Source of the DNA: Streptomyces sp. NBC_01551
GTDB taxonomy: Bacteria; Actinomycetota; Actinomycetes; Streptomycetales; Streptomycetaceae
Direction of reading: 5' to 3'
Length of the DNA: 64,000 nt
Assembly (NCBI RefSeq): GCF_026339935.1
Contig: NZ_JAPEPX010000001.1
Location: 3,610,001-3,674,000, forward strand
Positions 24,349 through 32,366 of this stretch are shown here, in pieces. Numbering within the stretch: the stretch's first letter is position 1; every line of letters begins with the position of its first letter. Position numbers and translations under genes: made by a program. Under the pieces are notes generated by a model that saw nothing but the letters and a program-made list of their open reading frames with translations, was not told the DNA's origin and did no database searches.

Positions 24349-25190
24349 CCGACGCCGCCGCACTCCCCGGCCAGCCCCGCGGAGTCGTCACCTCCGGGCG
24401 GGCGACCGCCCGCGCGGTCAACGTCCTGGCCCCCAACGCCTCCGCGATGACCCTGGACGGCACGAACACCTGGCTCGTCTCCGAGCCCGACTCCGACCTC
24501 GCCGTCGTGATCGACCCCGGCCCGCTGGACGACGTACACCTGCGGGCGGTCGTCGAGACCGCCGAGCGGGCGGGCAAGCGGGTCGCCCTCACCCTCCTCA
24601 CGCACGGCCACCCCGACCACGCCGAGGGCGCCGCCCGCTTCGCCGAGCTGACCCGCACGAAGGTCCGCGCGCTCGACCCGGCGCTGCGCCTGGGCGACGA
24701 GGGGCTCGCCGCCGGGGACGTGATCCGCACCGGCGGGCTGGAGATGCGGGTGGTCCCGACGCCCGGGCACACCTCGGACTCGCTCTGCTTCCACCTGCCC
24801 GCCGACCGGGCCGTCCTGACCGGCGACACCATCCTCGGCCGCGGCACCACCGTCGTCGCGCACCCCGACGGGCGCCTCGGCGACTACCTGGACTCGCTGC
24901 GCCGGCTGCGCTCGCTGACGGTGGACGACGGCGTGCACATCGTCCTCCCGGGACACGGCCCGGTCCTGGACGACGCCCAGGGCGCGGTGGAGTTCTACCT
25001 GGCGCACCGCGCCCACCGCCTCGCGCAGGTGGAGACGGCAGTCGAGAACGGCCACGTCACCCCCGAGCAGGTCGTCGCCCACGTCTACGCGGACGTGGAC
25101 CGCTCGCTGTGGCCGGCCGCGGAATGGTCCGTCCGGGCGCAGCTCGAGTACCTTCAAGATCACGGACTGATCCCGGGAGGGCCCGAATGA
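24345..25190 (+). CDS. MBL-fold metallo-hydrolase (LACTB2-like)
   Basis: The 281-residue protein shows the metal-binding motif LLTHGHPDHAEGAARF, then TPGHTSDSLCF and LTGDTIL, LPGHGP as downstream metal ligands, and a C-terminal winged-helix-like region (LWPAAEWSVRAQLEYLQDHG). This arrangement matches LACTB2-like ribonuclease/hydrolase members. Its ATG overlaps the Nudix stop and its stop overlaps the next ATG, so three genes are coupled. Confidence 0.92.
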   Translation: MTDAAALPGQPRGVVTSGRATARAVNVLAPNASAMTLDGTNTWLVSEPDSDLAVVIDPGPLDDVHLRAVVETAERAGKRVALTLLTHGHPDHAEGAARFAELTRTKVRALDPALRLGDEGLAAGDVIRTGGLEMRVVPTPGHTSDSLCFHLPADRAVLTGDTILGRGTTVVAHPDGRLGDYLDSLRRLRSLTVDDGVHIVLPGHGPVLDDAQGAVEFYLAHRAHRLAQVETAVENGHVTPEQVVAHVYADVDRSLWPAAEWSVRAQLEYLQDHGLIPGGPE

Positions 25191-25468
25191 CCACGCTGTA
25201 CCTGCTGCTCGCGCTGCTCGCCACGGCCGCGTGGACCACGGCGACGGTGAGCACGCGCATGAAGGCCCTGCAGCGCCGGGCGGACCGCCTGGAGCGCCGG
25301 CTGGGCCTGGTCCTGGACCACTTCGGCATAGCGGAGCCGGAGCCGGCGGGCCTGGAGGAGGTACGGACCCTCGCGCGCGAGGGCCGCACGGTCGAGGCGA
25401 TCCGGGTCTACCGCAAGGTCACGGGCGCGGACCTGCTGGAGGCCAAGCAGGCGGTCGAAGCGCTCTAG
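25187..25468 (+). CDS. membrane-anchored L7/L12 C-terminal-domain protein
   Basis: The 93-residue product has an N-terminal hydrophobic helix (YLLLALLATAAWTTATV), a basic coiled segment (MKALQRRADRLERRLGLVLDH) and a C-terminal part (VRTLAREGRTVEAIRVYRKVTGADLLEAKQAV) resembling the C-terminal domain of ribosomal protein L7/L12. Such a domain binds translation factors in the ribosome; why it is tethered to the membrane here is unknown. Coupled to the MBL gene by ATGA; its stop is 4 bp from the convergent nucleotidyltransferase stop. Confidence 0.85.
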   Translation: MTTLYLLLALLATAAWTTATVSTRMKALQRRADRLERRLGLVLDHFGIAEPEPAGLEEVRTLAREGRTVEAIRVYRKVTGADLLEAKQAVEAL

Positions 25469-25472
25469 CCCT

Positions 25473-26282
25473 CTAGCGCTCCGTGCGGGGCGCCTTCGTC
25501 CCGTGCCGGGCGGTGTACTCGTCCGCGAGCCACGGCCCGAGGTCCTCGGTGAAGCCGCGCAGCACGGCCGGGTCCCCGACGGGATCCAGCGCCACCGCGG
25601 CCGCGGCCCGCATCTGCGCAGCGCGCTCGGGGTAATACCGGCCGAAGACCTCCGCCGATTCGGCGAGATCGCTGGTCCAGCCGGCGTAGCGGGGCATGAC
25701 CAGGGTGAACCCGGTGCGCACCAGGTGCCGGGCGAAGCCCCGGCTCAGCTTCCGGTACTCCTCGGGCGAGGCGGCCTCCCGCACGCGGGCCCGCCACGAG
25801 GGCAGCAGCTCACCCAGGCCGCCGTTGGTCTCACGGGCGAGCAGGGTGTCCGGACGGTACCGGGGCAGGTGCTCGGCCAGGTCGGCGCCGAGCAGCGGGG
25901 TGCAGAGGCAGGCGAGGAACCAGCCGAGGTCGAAACGTTCCTGCTCGCTGAGCAGGGCGTCCTTGCCGTACAGCAGGATCCCGACGCCGTCGATCTGCGG
26001 GAAGTCCTCGTCGAGCCCGCGCGCGAGCACCTCGGCGGTGTCGCGGTCGTCCTCGCCGGGTTCGTGGTGCAGGGCGAGCAGCAGATCGAGGTCGGACCGC
26101 CCGGGCCGCGCCGTGCCGCGCGGCACGGACCCGTACAGGTACGCGCTGTGCAGCCGCCCCCCGTACGCCTCGGCCAGCCGCCCCCGCGCGGCGGCGACTA
26201 CCGCGGCGAACTCCCCCTGCACCCGCCCGAGCGCCCCCTCCCGCTCGAAGTACCCACCGGCATCCAGCCCTCTGCGCTCCAT
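25473..26282 (-). CDS. nucleotidyltransferase-domain protein (aminoglycoside adenylyltransferase-like)
   Basis: The 269-residue product has the NTase signature YGSVPRGTARPGRSDLDLLL (GS followed by DxD) at about residues 49-68, then an all-helical C-terminal half with EYRKLSRGFARHLVRTGF. This is the architecture of AadA/ANT-type enzymes, but resistance activity cannot be claimed from sequence. ATG 26282 is used since upstream codons run into the intergenic repeat. Convergent with the Nudix operon. Confidence 0.8.
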   Translation of the reverse strand: MERRGLDAGGYFEREGALGRVQGEFAAVVAAARGRLAEAYGGRLHSAYLYGSVPRGTARPGRSDLDLLLALHHEPGEDDRDTAEVLARGLDEDFPQIDGVGILLYGKDALLSEQERFDLGWFLACLCTPLLGADLAEHLPRYRPDTLLARETNGGLGELLPSWRARVREAASPEEYRKLSRGFARHLVRTGFTLVMPRYAGWTSDLAESAEVFGRYYPERAAQMRAAAAVALDPVGDPAVLRGFTEDLGPWLADEYTARHGTKAPRTER

Positions 26283-26403
26283 GGGCCCACTCTGCCCTTC
26301 CCCTGGCCGGGGTTCGACACGATTTCGCCCCCGGGCGGCGCACCCCCGCCCGACCGCCGGCGCTCGCCCCCACGCTGCCGTGAAGCTCACGCGGGGCCGC
26401 ATG

Positions 26404-26434
26404 ATCCAGCCCCGCCGGCGCTTGAGGCGCGGGG
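26404..26434. repeat. dispersed intergenic repeat, copy 2
   Basis: ATCCAGCCCCGCCGGCGCTT followed by GAGGCGCGGGG, same family as 23085-23115. Confidence 0.7.
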
Positions 26435-26460
26435 CCCGGGCGGATCCGGCGGCGGAACGC

Positions 26461-26498
26461 GCGGAGGGGCCCCGCCCAGGTGGGTGGGGCCCCTCCGC
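26461..26498 (-). terminator. terminator of crp
   Basis: A 13-bp perfect stem (GCGGAGGGGCCCC and complement), extended by CCCA/TGGG inside the loop, lies 15 bp after the crp stop. Confidence 0.85.
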
Positions 26499-26513
26499 GG
26501 AGCTGTCGGCCGG

Positions 26514-27188
26514 TCAGCGCGAGCGCTTGGCCAGGCGCTCCACGTCCAGCAGGATCACCGCACGCGCCTCCAGGCGGAGCCACCCACGGCCGGCGAAGTC
26601 CGCCAGCGCCTTGTTGACCGTCTCGCGGGACGCGCCGACCAGCTGGGCCAGCTCCTCCTGCGTCAGGTCGTGCACGACGTGGATGCCCTCCTCCGACTGC
26701 ACGCCGAACCGGCGCGACAGGTCCAGGAGCGCCCGCGCCACGCGGCCCGGGACGTCCGAGAAGACCAGGTCGGACATCTGGTCGTTGGTCTTGCGCAGGC
26801 GCCGCGCGACGGCGCGCAGCAGCGCGGTCGCGACCTCGGGCCGGGCGTTCAGCCACGGCTGCAGGTCGCCGTGGCCCAGGCCGAGCAGCTTGACCTCGGT
26901 CAGCGCCGTCGCCGTGGCGGTACGCGGGCCCGGGTCGAACAGCGACAGCTCGCCGATCAGCTCGCCGGGGCCGAGGACGGCCAGCATGTTCTCGCGGCCG
27001 TCGGGGGAGGTGCGGTGCAGCTTCACCTTGCCCTCGGTGACGACGTACAGCCGGTCACCGGGGTCGCCCTCGTGGAACAGGGCGTCGCCGCGTGCGAGTG
27101 TCACCTCGCCCATCGAGGCGCGGAGCTCCGCGGCCTGCTCGTCATCGAGCGCCGCGAAGAGCGGGGCGCGCCGCAGAACGTCGTCCAC
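26514..27188 (-). CDS. crp: cAMP receptor protein family regulator
   Basis: The 224-residue CRP/FNR-type regulator has a cyclic-nucleotide-binding beta-roll (about 10-120: FHEGDPGDRLYVVTEGKVKLHR, GELIGELSLFDPGPRTATATA), a long dimer helix and a C-terminal winged HTH (DLTQEELAQLVGASRETVNKALADFAGRGW). It starts at GTG 27188 behind AGGAGAGAG. Adjacent, divergent nth is the usual Streptomyces arrangement. In Streptomyces Crp is needed for germination and influences antibiotic synthesis (established knowledge). Confidence 0.95.
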   Translation of the reverse strand: MDDVLRRAPLFAALDDEQAAELRASMGEVTLARGDALFHEGDPGDRLYVVTEGKVKLHRTSPDGRENMLAVLGPGELIGELSLFDPGPRTATATALTEVKLLGLGHGDLQPWLNARPEVATALLRAVARRLRKTNDQMSDLVFSDVPGRVARALLDLSRRFGVQSEEGIHVVHDLTQEELAQLVGASRETVNKALADFAGRGWLRLEARAVILLDVERLAKRSR

Positions 27189-27359
27189 GAGTCTCTCTCC
27201 TATGTCGACCAGCTCCAGGGGACCGTGCTCCCCATTTTGCCGGACGGCTCAAACAGTGCGATCAATCACAAGGATGCCGGACGCACGGGTGTGCTGTGCG
27301 GCGAGAGGTCTTTCGGGGTGGTGTTACCTGAGGTCCGGACGGGTGTCAGCGCCCGGCCT

Positions 27360-27365
27360 TAGGCT
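27360..27365 (+). promoter_or_regulatory. -10 box of a leaderless nth transcript
   Basis: TAGGCT ends 6 nt before GTG 27372. No Shine-Dalgarno sequence precedes the GTG. Confidence 0.55.
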
Positions 27366-27371
27366 GGCCGG

Positions 27372-28316
27372 GTGTCCAACAAGCCGGTGAGAGCACAGGC
27401 CAAGGGGTCCGCGGCAGTGGCCGGGCCCCACAATTCAGCTGTGGGCGAACAAGCCCCCACGAAGGCGTCCCCGAAGATCCCAGCACCCCCCGAGGGCAAA
27501 GCTTCGGCCAAGAAACCCGGGACCGCGCCGAAGGCCCCCAAGGCGGAATCCCACCTCGGCATGGTCCGCAGAGCCCGCCGGATCAACCGGGAACTGGCCG
27601 AGGTGTACCCGTACGCCCATCCGGAGCTGGATTTCCGGAATCCCTTCGAGCTCCTCGTCGCGACCGTCTTGTCCGCCCAGACGACCGACCTCCGCGTGAA
27701 CCAGACGACCCCGGCCCTCTTCGCCGCCTACGCGACCCCGGAGGACATGGCGGCGGCGGACCCGGAGGCGCTGGAGGAGATCATCCGGCCGACGGGGTTC
27801 TTCCGGGCGAAGTCCAAGTCCCTCCTCGGCCTCTCGCAGGCCCTGCGCGACAACTTCGGCGGCGAGGTCCCCGGCCGGATAGAGGACCTGGTCACCCTCC
27901 CCGGCGTCGGCCGCAAGACGGCCAACGTGGTCCTCGGCAATGCCTTCGGAGTCCCGGGCATCACCGTCGACACCCACTTCGGCCGCCTCGTGCGCCGCTG
28001 GAAGTGGACCGAGCAGGAGGACCCGGAGAAGGTCGAGGCGGAGATCTGCGCGATCTTCCCCAAGAGCGAGTGGACGATGCTCTCGCACCGCGTCGTCTTC
28101 CACGGCCGCCGGATCTGCCACTCCCGCAAGCCCGCCTGCGGCGCCTGCCCGATCGCCCCGCTCTGCCCGGCCTACGGGGAGGGCGAGACGGACCCGGAGA
28201 AGGCCCGCAAGCTGCTCAAGTACGAGAAGGGCGGCCAGCCGGGCCAGCGGCTGAGCCCGCCGCCGGACTACCCGGGCCTGCCGGCCCCACCGCTGGGCGC
28301 CACCCCGGCATCCTGA
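27372..28316 (+). CDS. nth: endonuclease III
   Basis: The 314-residue base-excision-repair DNA glycosylase/AP lyase removes oxidised pyrimidines. It has an unusually long Ala/Pro/Lys-rich N-terminal extension (about 60 residues), then SAQTTD, the helix-hairpin-helix [17 protein letters not shown] with the catalytic Lys, VDTHFGR with the catalytic Asp, and a 4Fe-4S loop [17 protein letters not shown]. The E. coli enzyme is about 211 residues. GTG 27372 is preceded by a leaderless-type -10 box. Divergent from crp. Confidence 0.95.
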   Translation: MSNKPVRAQAKGSAAVAGPHNSAVGEQAPTKASPKIPAPPEGKASAKKPGTAPKAPKAESHLGMVRRARRINRELAEVYPYAHPELDFRNPFELLVATVLSAQTTDLRVNQTTPALFAAYATPEDMAAADPEALEEIIRPTGFFRAKSKSLLGLSQALRDNFGGEVPGRIEDLVTLPGVGRKTANVVLGNAFGVPGITVDTHFGRLVRRWKWTEQEDPEKVEAEICAIFPKSEWTMLSHRVVFHGRRICHSRKPACGACPIAPLCPAYGEGETDPEKARKLLKYEKGGQPGQRLSPPPDYPGLPAPPLGATPAS

Positions 28317-28392
28317 GCACGCAGCACACACCGAGGAACGAATCCGGCCACGGCCCGCGTTGTGCCGGTGTCGGTAACGACAGGGAGCAGGG

Positions 28393-29334
28393 GTGCCTAT
28401 GACGCGCGGAAGCGGTAGCAGGACGCGGGACGAGAGCGTGGCTGCCCAGCCCGCCCCGCCCCCTCGGCAAGGCGTGCACGGCGGCCAGGGCGGCCAGGAC
28501 CCGCACCACGGCAGCCACGGCAGTCACAGCGGCCACGGCAGCCACAGCGGCCAGGGCGGCCAGGGCAGCCACGGCAGTCACAGCAGCCACAGCGCCGCCG
28601 AAGGCGCCCCGGCCCCCGCCCACGCCGCCCAGGCCCAGGCCCACGCCGCCCCGGCCCCCGCCCCCGCCGCCATCGCCCTCTCCACCGACGGCCTGCCCGG
28701 CTGGCTCGCTCCCGTCGTCCACGCCGCCCGTACGGTCCGGCCGACGCAGCTCAGCCGCTTCCTGCCCCCCGAGGACGGCCGGGGCCGCCAGTCCGCCGTC
28801 CTCATCCTCTTCGGCGAGGGCCCCCGCGGCCCCGAGCTGCTGCTCCAGGAGCGCGCCGGCAGCCTCCGCTCGCACGCCGGCCAGCCCTCCTTCCCCGGCG
28901 GCGCCCTCGACCCGGAGGACGGCGATCCGCACACCACCGGCCCGCTGCGCGCCGCCCTGCGCGAGGCCGAGGAGGAGACCGGCCTGGACCCGGCCGGGGT
29001 CCAGCTCTTCGGGGTGCTGCCCCGCCTCTACATCCCGGTCAGCGAGTTCGTCGTGACCCCGGTGCTCGGCTGGTGGCGCACCCCGAGCCCGGTCGGCGCC
29101 GTCGACCCGGCCGAGACGGCCCGGGTGTTCACGGTTCCCGTGGCGGATCTCACGGATCCGGATCATCGGGTCACGGTGGTCCACCCCGGTGGCTTCCAGG
29201 GCCCCGCCTTCACCGTCGAATCGGCCCTGGTCTGGGGTTTTACCGCCGGTGTGATCGACCGGATCCTGCACTACGCGGGCTGGGAGCAGCCCTGGGACCG
29301 CTCGCGCGAGGTCCCGCTCGACTGGCGCGCATGA
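28393..29334 (+). CDS. CoA-pyrophosphatase-type NUDIX hydrolase with His/Gly/Ser-rich N-terminus
   Basis: The 313-residue protein carries the UPF0035 signature LLLQERAGSLRSHAGQPSFPGG followed by the Nudix helix LREAEEETGL, as in CoA diphosphatases (NudL/NUDT7 type). Its first 90 residues are a low-complexity His/Gly/Ser/Gln and then Ala/Pro repeat, absent from usual family members. GTG 28393 has GGAG 5 nt upstream; ATG 28399 is an alternative. The protease gene starts 5 bp after its stop. Confidence 0.9.
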   Translation: MPMTRGSGSRTRDESVAAQPAPPPRQGVHGGQGGQDPHHGSHGSHSGHGSHSGQGGQGSHGSHSSHSAAEGAPAPAHAAQAQAHAAPAPAPAAIALSTDGLPGWLAPVVHAARTVRPTQLSRFLPPEDGRGRQSAVLILFGEGPRGPELLLQERAGSLRSHAGQPSFPGGALDPEDGDPHTTGPLRAALREAEEETGLDPAGVQLFGVLPRLYIPVSEFVVTPVLGWWRTPSPVGAVDPAETARVFTVPVADLTDPDHRVTVVHPGGFQGPAFTVESALVWGFTAGVIDRILHYAGWEQPWDRSREVPLDWRA

Positions 29335-29338
29335 GACG

Positions 29339-30550
29339 GTGACCCTCGTGAACGTGCTGGACATCCTGTTGCTGGTCGCCGCCGTGTGGTTCGCGATCGT
29401 CGGCTACCGCCAGGGGTTCGTCGTCGGCATCCTGTCGGTGATCGGCTTCCTCGGCGGTGGTCTCGTCGCCGTGTCCCTGCTCCCGCTGATCTGGGACTGG
29501 GCGACGAACAACGGCACCGAGGTCACCACCCCGGTCGTCGTGATCGCCGTGGTCGCGATCATCATCTGCGCATCGATCGGCCAGGCCCTGACCACCCATC
29601 TGGGCAGCAAGCTGCGCCGCCACATCACGTGGTCACCGGCCCGCGCGCTCGACGCGACCGGCGGGGCGCTGGTCAACGTCGTCGCGATGCTGCTCGTGGC
29701 GTGGCTGATCGGCTCGGCGCTCGCCGGGACCTCGCTGCCCACCCTGGGCAAGCAGGTCCGTAACTCCAAGGTGCTGCTCGGCGTGTCGAGGGTGGTGCCG
29801 ACCCAGGCGAACACCTGGTTCTCGGACTTCAGCTCGACCCTGGCCCGCAACGGCTTCCCGCAGGTCTTCAGCCCGTTCTCCAACGAGCCCATCACCGAGG
29901 TGCAGGCGCCCGACCCGGACCTCGCCACCGGCGACGTCGCCGCGGCAGCCAAGCGCTCGATCGTGAAGGTCGTCGGCACCGCGCCCAGTTGCAGCAAGGT
30001 GCTGGAGGGCACCGGCTTCGTCTTCGCGCCGGGCAAGGTGATGACCAACGCCCACGTCGTCGGCGGGGTCGGCGAGCCGACCGTACAGATCGGCGGCGAG
30101 GGCAAGCTGTACGACGGCAAGGTCGTGCTCTACGACTGGCAGCGCGACATCGCCGTCCTGGACGTGCCCAAGCTGAAGGCGCCCGCGCTGGAGTTCACCG
30201 AGAAGGACGCGGTGACCGGCGGCGACGCGATCGTCGCCGGGTTCCCCGAGAACGGCGGGTACGACGTGCGCGCCGCCCGGGTCCGTACCCGGATCAACGC
30301 CAACGGCCCGGACATCTACCACCGGGGCACCGTCCGGCGCGACGTGTACTCGCTGTTCGCGACGGTCCGTCAGGGCAACTCCGGCGGCCCGCTGCTGACG
30401 CCCGACGGGCGGGTGTACGGGGTCGTGTTCGCGAAGTCCCTCGACGACCCGAACACCGGTTACGCCCTGACGGCGGACGAGATCCGCGACGACATCCAGC
30501 AGGGGAGGATCGCGAACCGCCGGGTCGACAGCCAGGGCTGCGCCCTCTGA
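29339..30550 (+). CDS. membrane-anchored trypsin-like serine protease (MarP-like)
   Basis: The 403-residue protein has about four N-terminal membrane helices with CvpA-like character (NVLDILLLVAAVWFAIVGYRQGFVVGIL) and an extracytoplasmic chymotrypsin-fold domain: His in TNAHVVGG, Asp in RDIAVLDV, Ser in VRQGNSGGPLL. This matches mycobacterial MarP (Rv3671c), a periplasmic protease needed for acid and oxidative resistance there. Two cysteines (CSK near residue 220 and the C-terminal QGCAL) could form a disulfide. Coupled to the CoA-Nudix gene, and close to nth as in Mycobacterium. Confidence 0.93.
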   Translation: MTLVNVLDILLLVAAVWFAIVGYRQGFVVGILSVIGFLGGGLVAVSLLPLIWDWATNNGTEVTTPVVVIAVVAIIICASIGQALTTHLGSKLRRHITWSPARALDATGGALVNVVAMLLVAWLIGSALAGTSLPTLGKQVRNSKVLLGVSRVVPTQANTWFSDFSSTLARNGFPQVFSPFSNEPITEVQAPDPDLATGDVAAAAKRSIVKVVGTAPSCSKVLEGTGFVFAPGKVMTNAHVVGGVGEPTVQIGGEGKLYDGKVVLYDWQRDIAVLDVPKLKAPALEFTEKDAVTGGDAIVAGFPENGGYDVRAARVRTRINANGPDIYHRGTVRRDVYSLFATVRQGNSGGPLLTPDGRVYGVVFAKSLDDPNTGYALTADEIRDDIQQGRIANRRVDSQGCAL

Positions 30551-30583
30551 CCCGACGGGACGGGCGGCCCCGCCGCCGGAGCT

Positions 30584-30757
30584 CTACATCCGTGGATGGC
30601 GCAGGCGCGCCGAGACCCACCGGGCCCGGCGGCGCAGGATGCGGGGAATCCCGAGTCGGAGGTCGTGGCCGTCGCGGCCGTCCCTCTCGTGGGTGCCCGG
30701 CGTCGCGGCCGAGCGGCGTTCGTGTGCGGTGTCACCGTAGTCGTGCGTCCAGCCCAT
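30584..30757 (-). CDS. small charged protein (57 aa)
   Basis: A 57-residue frame with strongly GC-biased third positions begins MGWTHDYGDTAHERRS and ends with an Arg-rich helix (RILRRRARWVSARLRH). It fills the gap between the protease gene and the hydrolase gene. I believe similar small proteins occur at this place in other Streptomyces, from memory. GGAG lies very close to the ATG, so the start signal is weak. Function unknown. Confidence 0.6.
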   Translation of the reverse strand: MGWTHDYGDTAHERRSAATPGTHERDGRDGHDLRLGIPRILRRRARWVSARLRHPRM

Positions 30758-30885
30758 ACTCCGAGCTGTGCCCGTGCCCCAAGGTCCGTAACCCCGTCAG
30801 GGGCGGCCAATTGGCCTATGCGCCGGGCAATTGAATGTTCGTAAGACAGGCCTACGAATGGCAGGTTGGGCGGTCTGCCACGCGA

Positions 30886-31857
30886 TCAGCGGTCCGGCTC
30901 GGGGTCCCCCAGCCAGTTCACCAGCTCGGTCGAGAAGGCCACGGGGTCCTCCTCGTGCGGGAAGTGCCCCAGGCCGTCGAACAGCCGCCACCGGTAAGGG
31001 GCTTCGACGTACTGCCCGGAACCGGCCGCGCTCCGCGTGCGCATCACGGGGTCGAGCGAACCGTGCAGGTGCAGCGTCGGCACCCGCACCGGCCGCTTCA
31101 TCCGGCGGTTGAACTGGAGCCCGTCCGGCCGGGCCATGGACCGCATCATCCAGCGGTACGGCTCGATGGAGCAGTGCGCGGTGGACGGGATGCACATGGC
31201 CCGCCGGTACACGGCGATGCGCTCGTCGTCCTCGTCGTCCGGCAGCATCGGCCCGGACCAGTCCCGGATCAGCTGCCCCACGAGCGCCCCGTCATCGGCG
31301 ACGAGCTGCCGCTCGGGGATGAACGGCCGCTGGAAGCCCCAGATGTGCGAACTCGCCCGGGTCTGCCCGAAGTCCGCCAGCATCGCCGAGCGCCACCGCC
31401 GCGGGTGCGGCATCGACGACACGACCAGCCGGCGGACCAGCTTGGGCCGCATCACGGCCGCCGTCCACGCGAGGTAGCCGCCCAGGTCGTGTCCGACGAG
31501 CGCGGCGTCCGGCTCGCCGAGGGACCGTACGACCCCGGTGATGTCGAGCGCCAGGTTCGCCGGGTCGTAGCCGCGCGGGGTCCGGTCGCTGCCGCCCACC
31601 CCGCGCAGGTCCATGGCGACCGCGCGGTACCCGGCGTCGGCGAGCGCGACCATCTGGTGCCGCCAGGCCCACCAGAACTGCGGGAACCCGTGCAGCAGCA
31701 GGACCAGCGGCCCGTCACCCAGCTCGGCGACGTGGAACCGGGCCCCGTTGGCCGCGACGTCCCGGTGCGTCACAGCCCTCCCGCCGGGTACGCCGATCCT
31801 GACCGCCGTCGCGGCGGTGGGCGGGGTACTGCCGAAATCCGGCGAGGGCGCTGTCAT
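30886..31857 (-). CDS. alpha/beta hydrolase, epoxide hydrolase-like
   Basis: The 323-residue protein has the oxyanion motif HGFPQFWWAW, the nucleophile elbow VGHDLGGYLAW in which Asp replaces Ser (as in epoxide hydrolases and haloalkane dehalogenases), MDLRGVGGSD and a late GLGHFPHEE with the catalytic His. The HGxP and Asp nucleophile favour epoxide hydrolase. Its ATG overlaps the stop of the holin-like gene, so both are translated from one transcript. Confidence 0.9.
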   Translation of the reverse strand: MTAPSPDFGSTPPTAATAVRIGVPGGRAVTHRDVAANGARFHVAELGDGPLVLLLHGFPQFWWAWRHQMVALADAGYRAVAMDLRGVGGSDRTPRGYDPANLALDITGVVRSLGEPDAALVGHDLGGYLAWTAAVMRPKLVRRLVVSSMPHPRRWRSAMLADFGQTRASSHIWGFQRPFIPERQLVADDGALVGQLIRDWSGPMLPDDEDDERIAVYRRAMCIPSTAHCSIEPYRWMMRSMARPDGLQFNRRMKRPVRVPTLHLHGSLDPVMRTRSAAGSGQYVEAPYRWRLFDGLGHFPHEEDPVAFSTELVNWLGDPEPDR

Positions 31858-32312
31858 GAGGACGAGCGTGCCACACCCACGGCCTTGTCACTGACCGGCC
31901 GCGGATGCGGCTTGACGGTCTGGATCAGCGCGGCGGTCTCCTTGACGGAGGCGATCGACCTCTCCGGCGGGCTGACCTTCTTGAACCTCTTCACGGCGAT
32001 CAGCGCGAGCAGGCCCGCGAGCAGCAGGAACGCCACGCCCACGATCAGGAAGGACCAGGCGAGCCCGAGCCCGAGGTTGTGGATCCCGTACGCGGCGGCG
32101 AAGCTCAGCACCGGCAGCGAGAACAGCGCGAACACGCCGGCGATACCGATGGCGGTGCCACCGATCCCCACGCGCTTGACGTCCTGGCGGATCTCCGCCT
32201 TGGCGAGGGCGATCTCGTCGTGCACCAGGGCGGACATCTCGGCGGTGGCCGAGGCGACCAGCTGGCCGAGTGTGCGCTCGGCGCCTTCTGCCCCTTGGTC
32301 CACTGCACTCAT
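31854..32312 (-). CDS. phage holin-like family membrane protein (PF07332 type)
   Basis: The 152-residue protein has an N-terminal amphipathic region (LGQLVASATAEMSALVHDEIALAKAEI) and two membrane helices (IGGTAIGIAGVFALFSLPVLSFAAAYGI; AWSFLIVGVAFLLLAGLLALIAV), the pattern of the putative actinobacterial holin-like superfamily. These are chromosomal proteins, not evidence of a prophage. It precedes the epoxide-hydrolase-like gene with an ATGA overlap. Confidence 0.88.
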   Translation of the reverse strand: MSAVDQGAEGAERTLGQLVASATAEMSALVHDEIALAKAEIRQDVKRVGIGGTAIGIAGVFALFSLPVLSFAAAYGIHNLGLGLAWSFLIVGVAFLLLAGLLALIAVKRFKKVSPPERSIASVKETAALIQTVKPHPRPVSDKAVGVARSSS

Positions 32313-32366
32313 CGCTCTCTCCCTTTGTCGTCTGCTGCCGGCGGCTGTCCTCCGTCGTCAGTCAGA

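Noticed and set aside
25473..26282. Aminoglycoside resistance gene
   Set aside because: Only the general nucleotidyltransferase motif is visible; resistance cannot be claimed.
31854..32312. Prophage, suggested by the holin-like gene
   Set aside because: No other phage gene is near; this holin-like family is a normal chromosomal component in actinobacteria.
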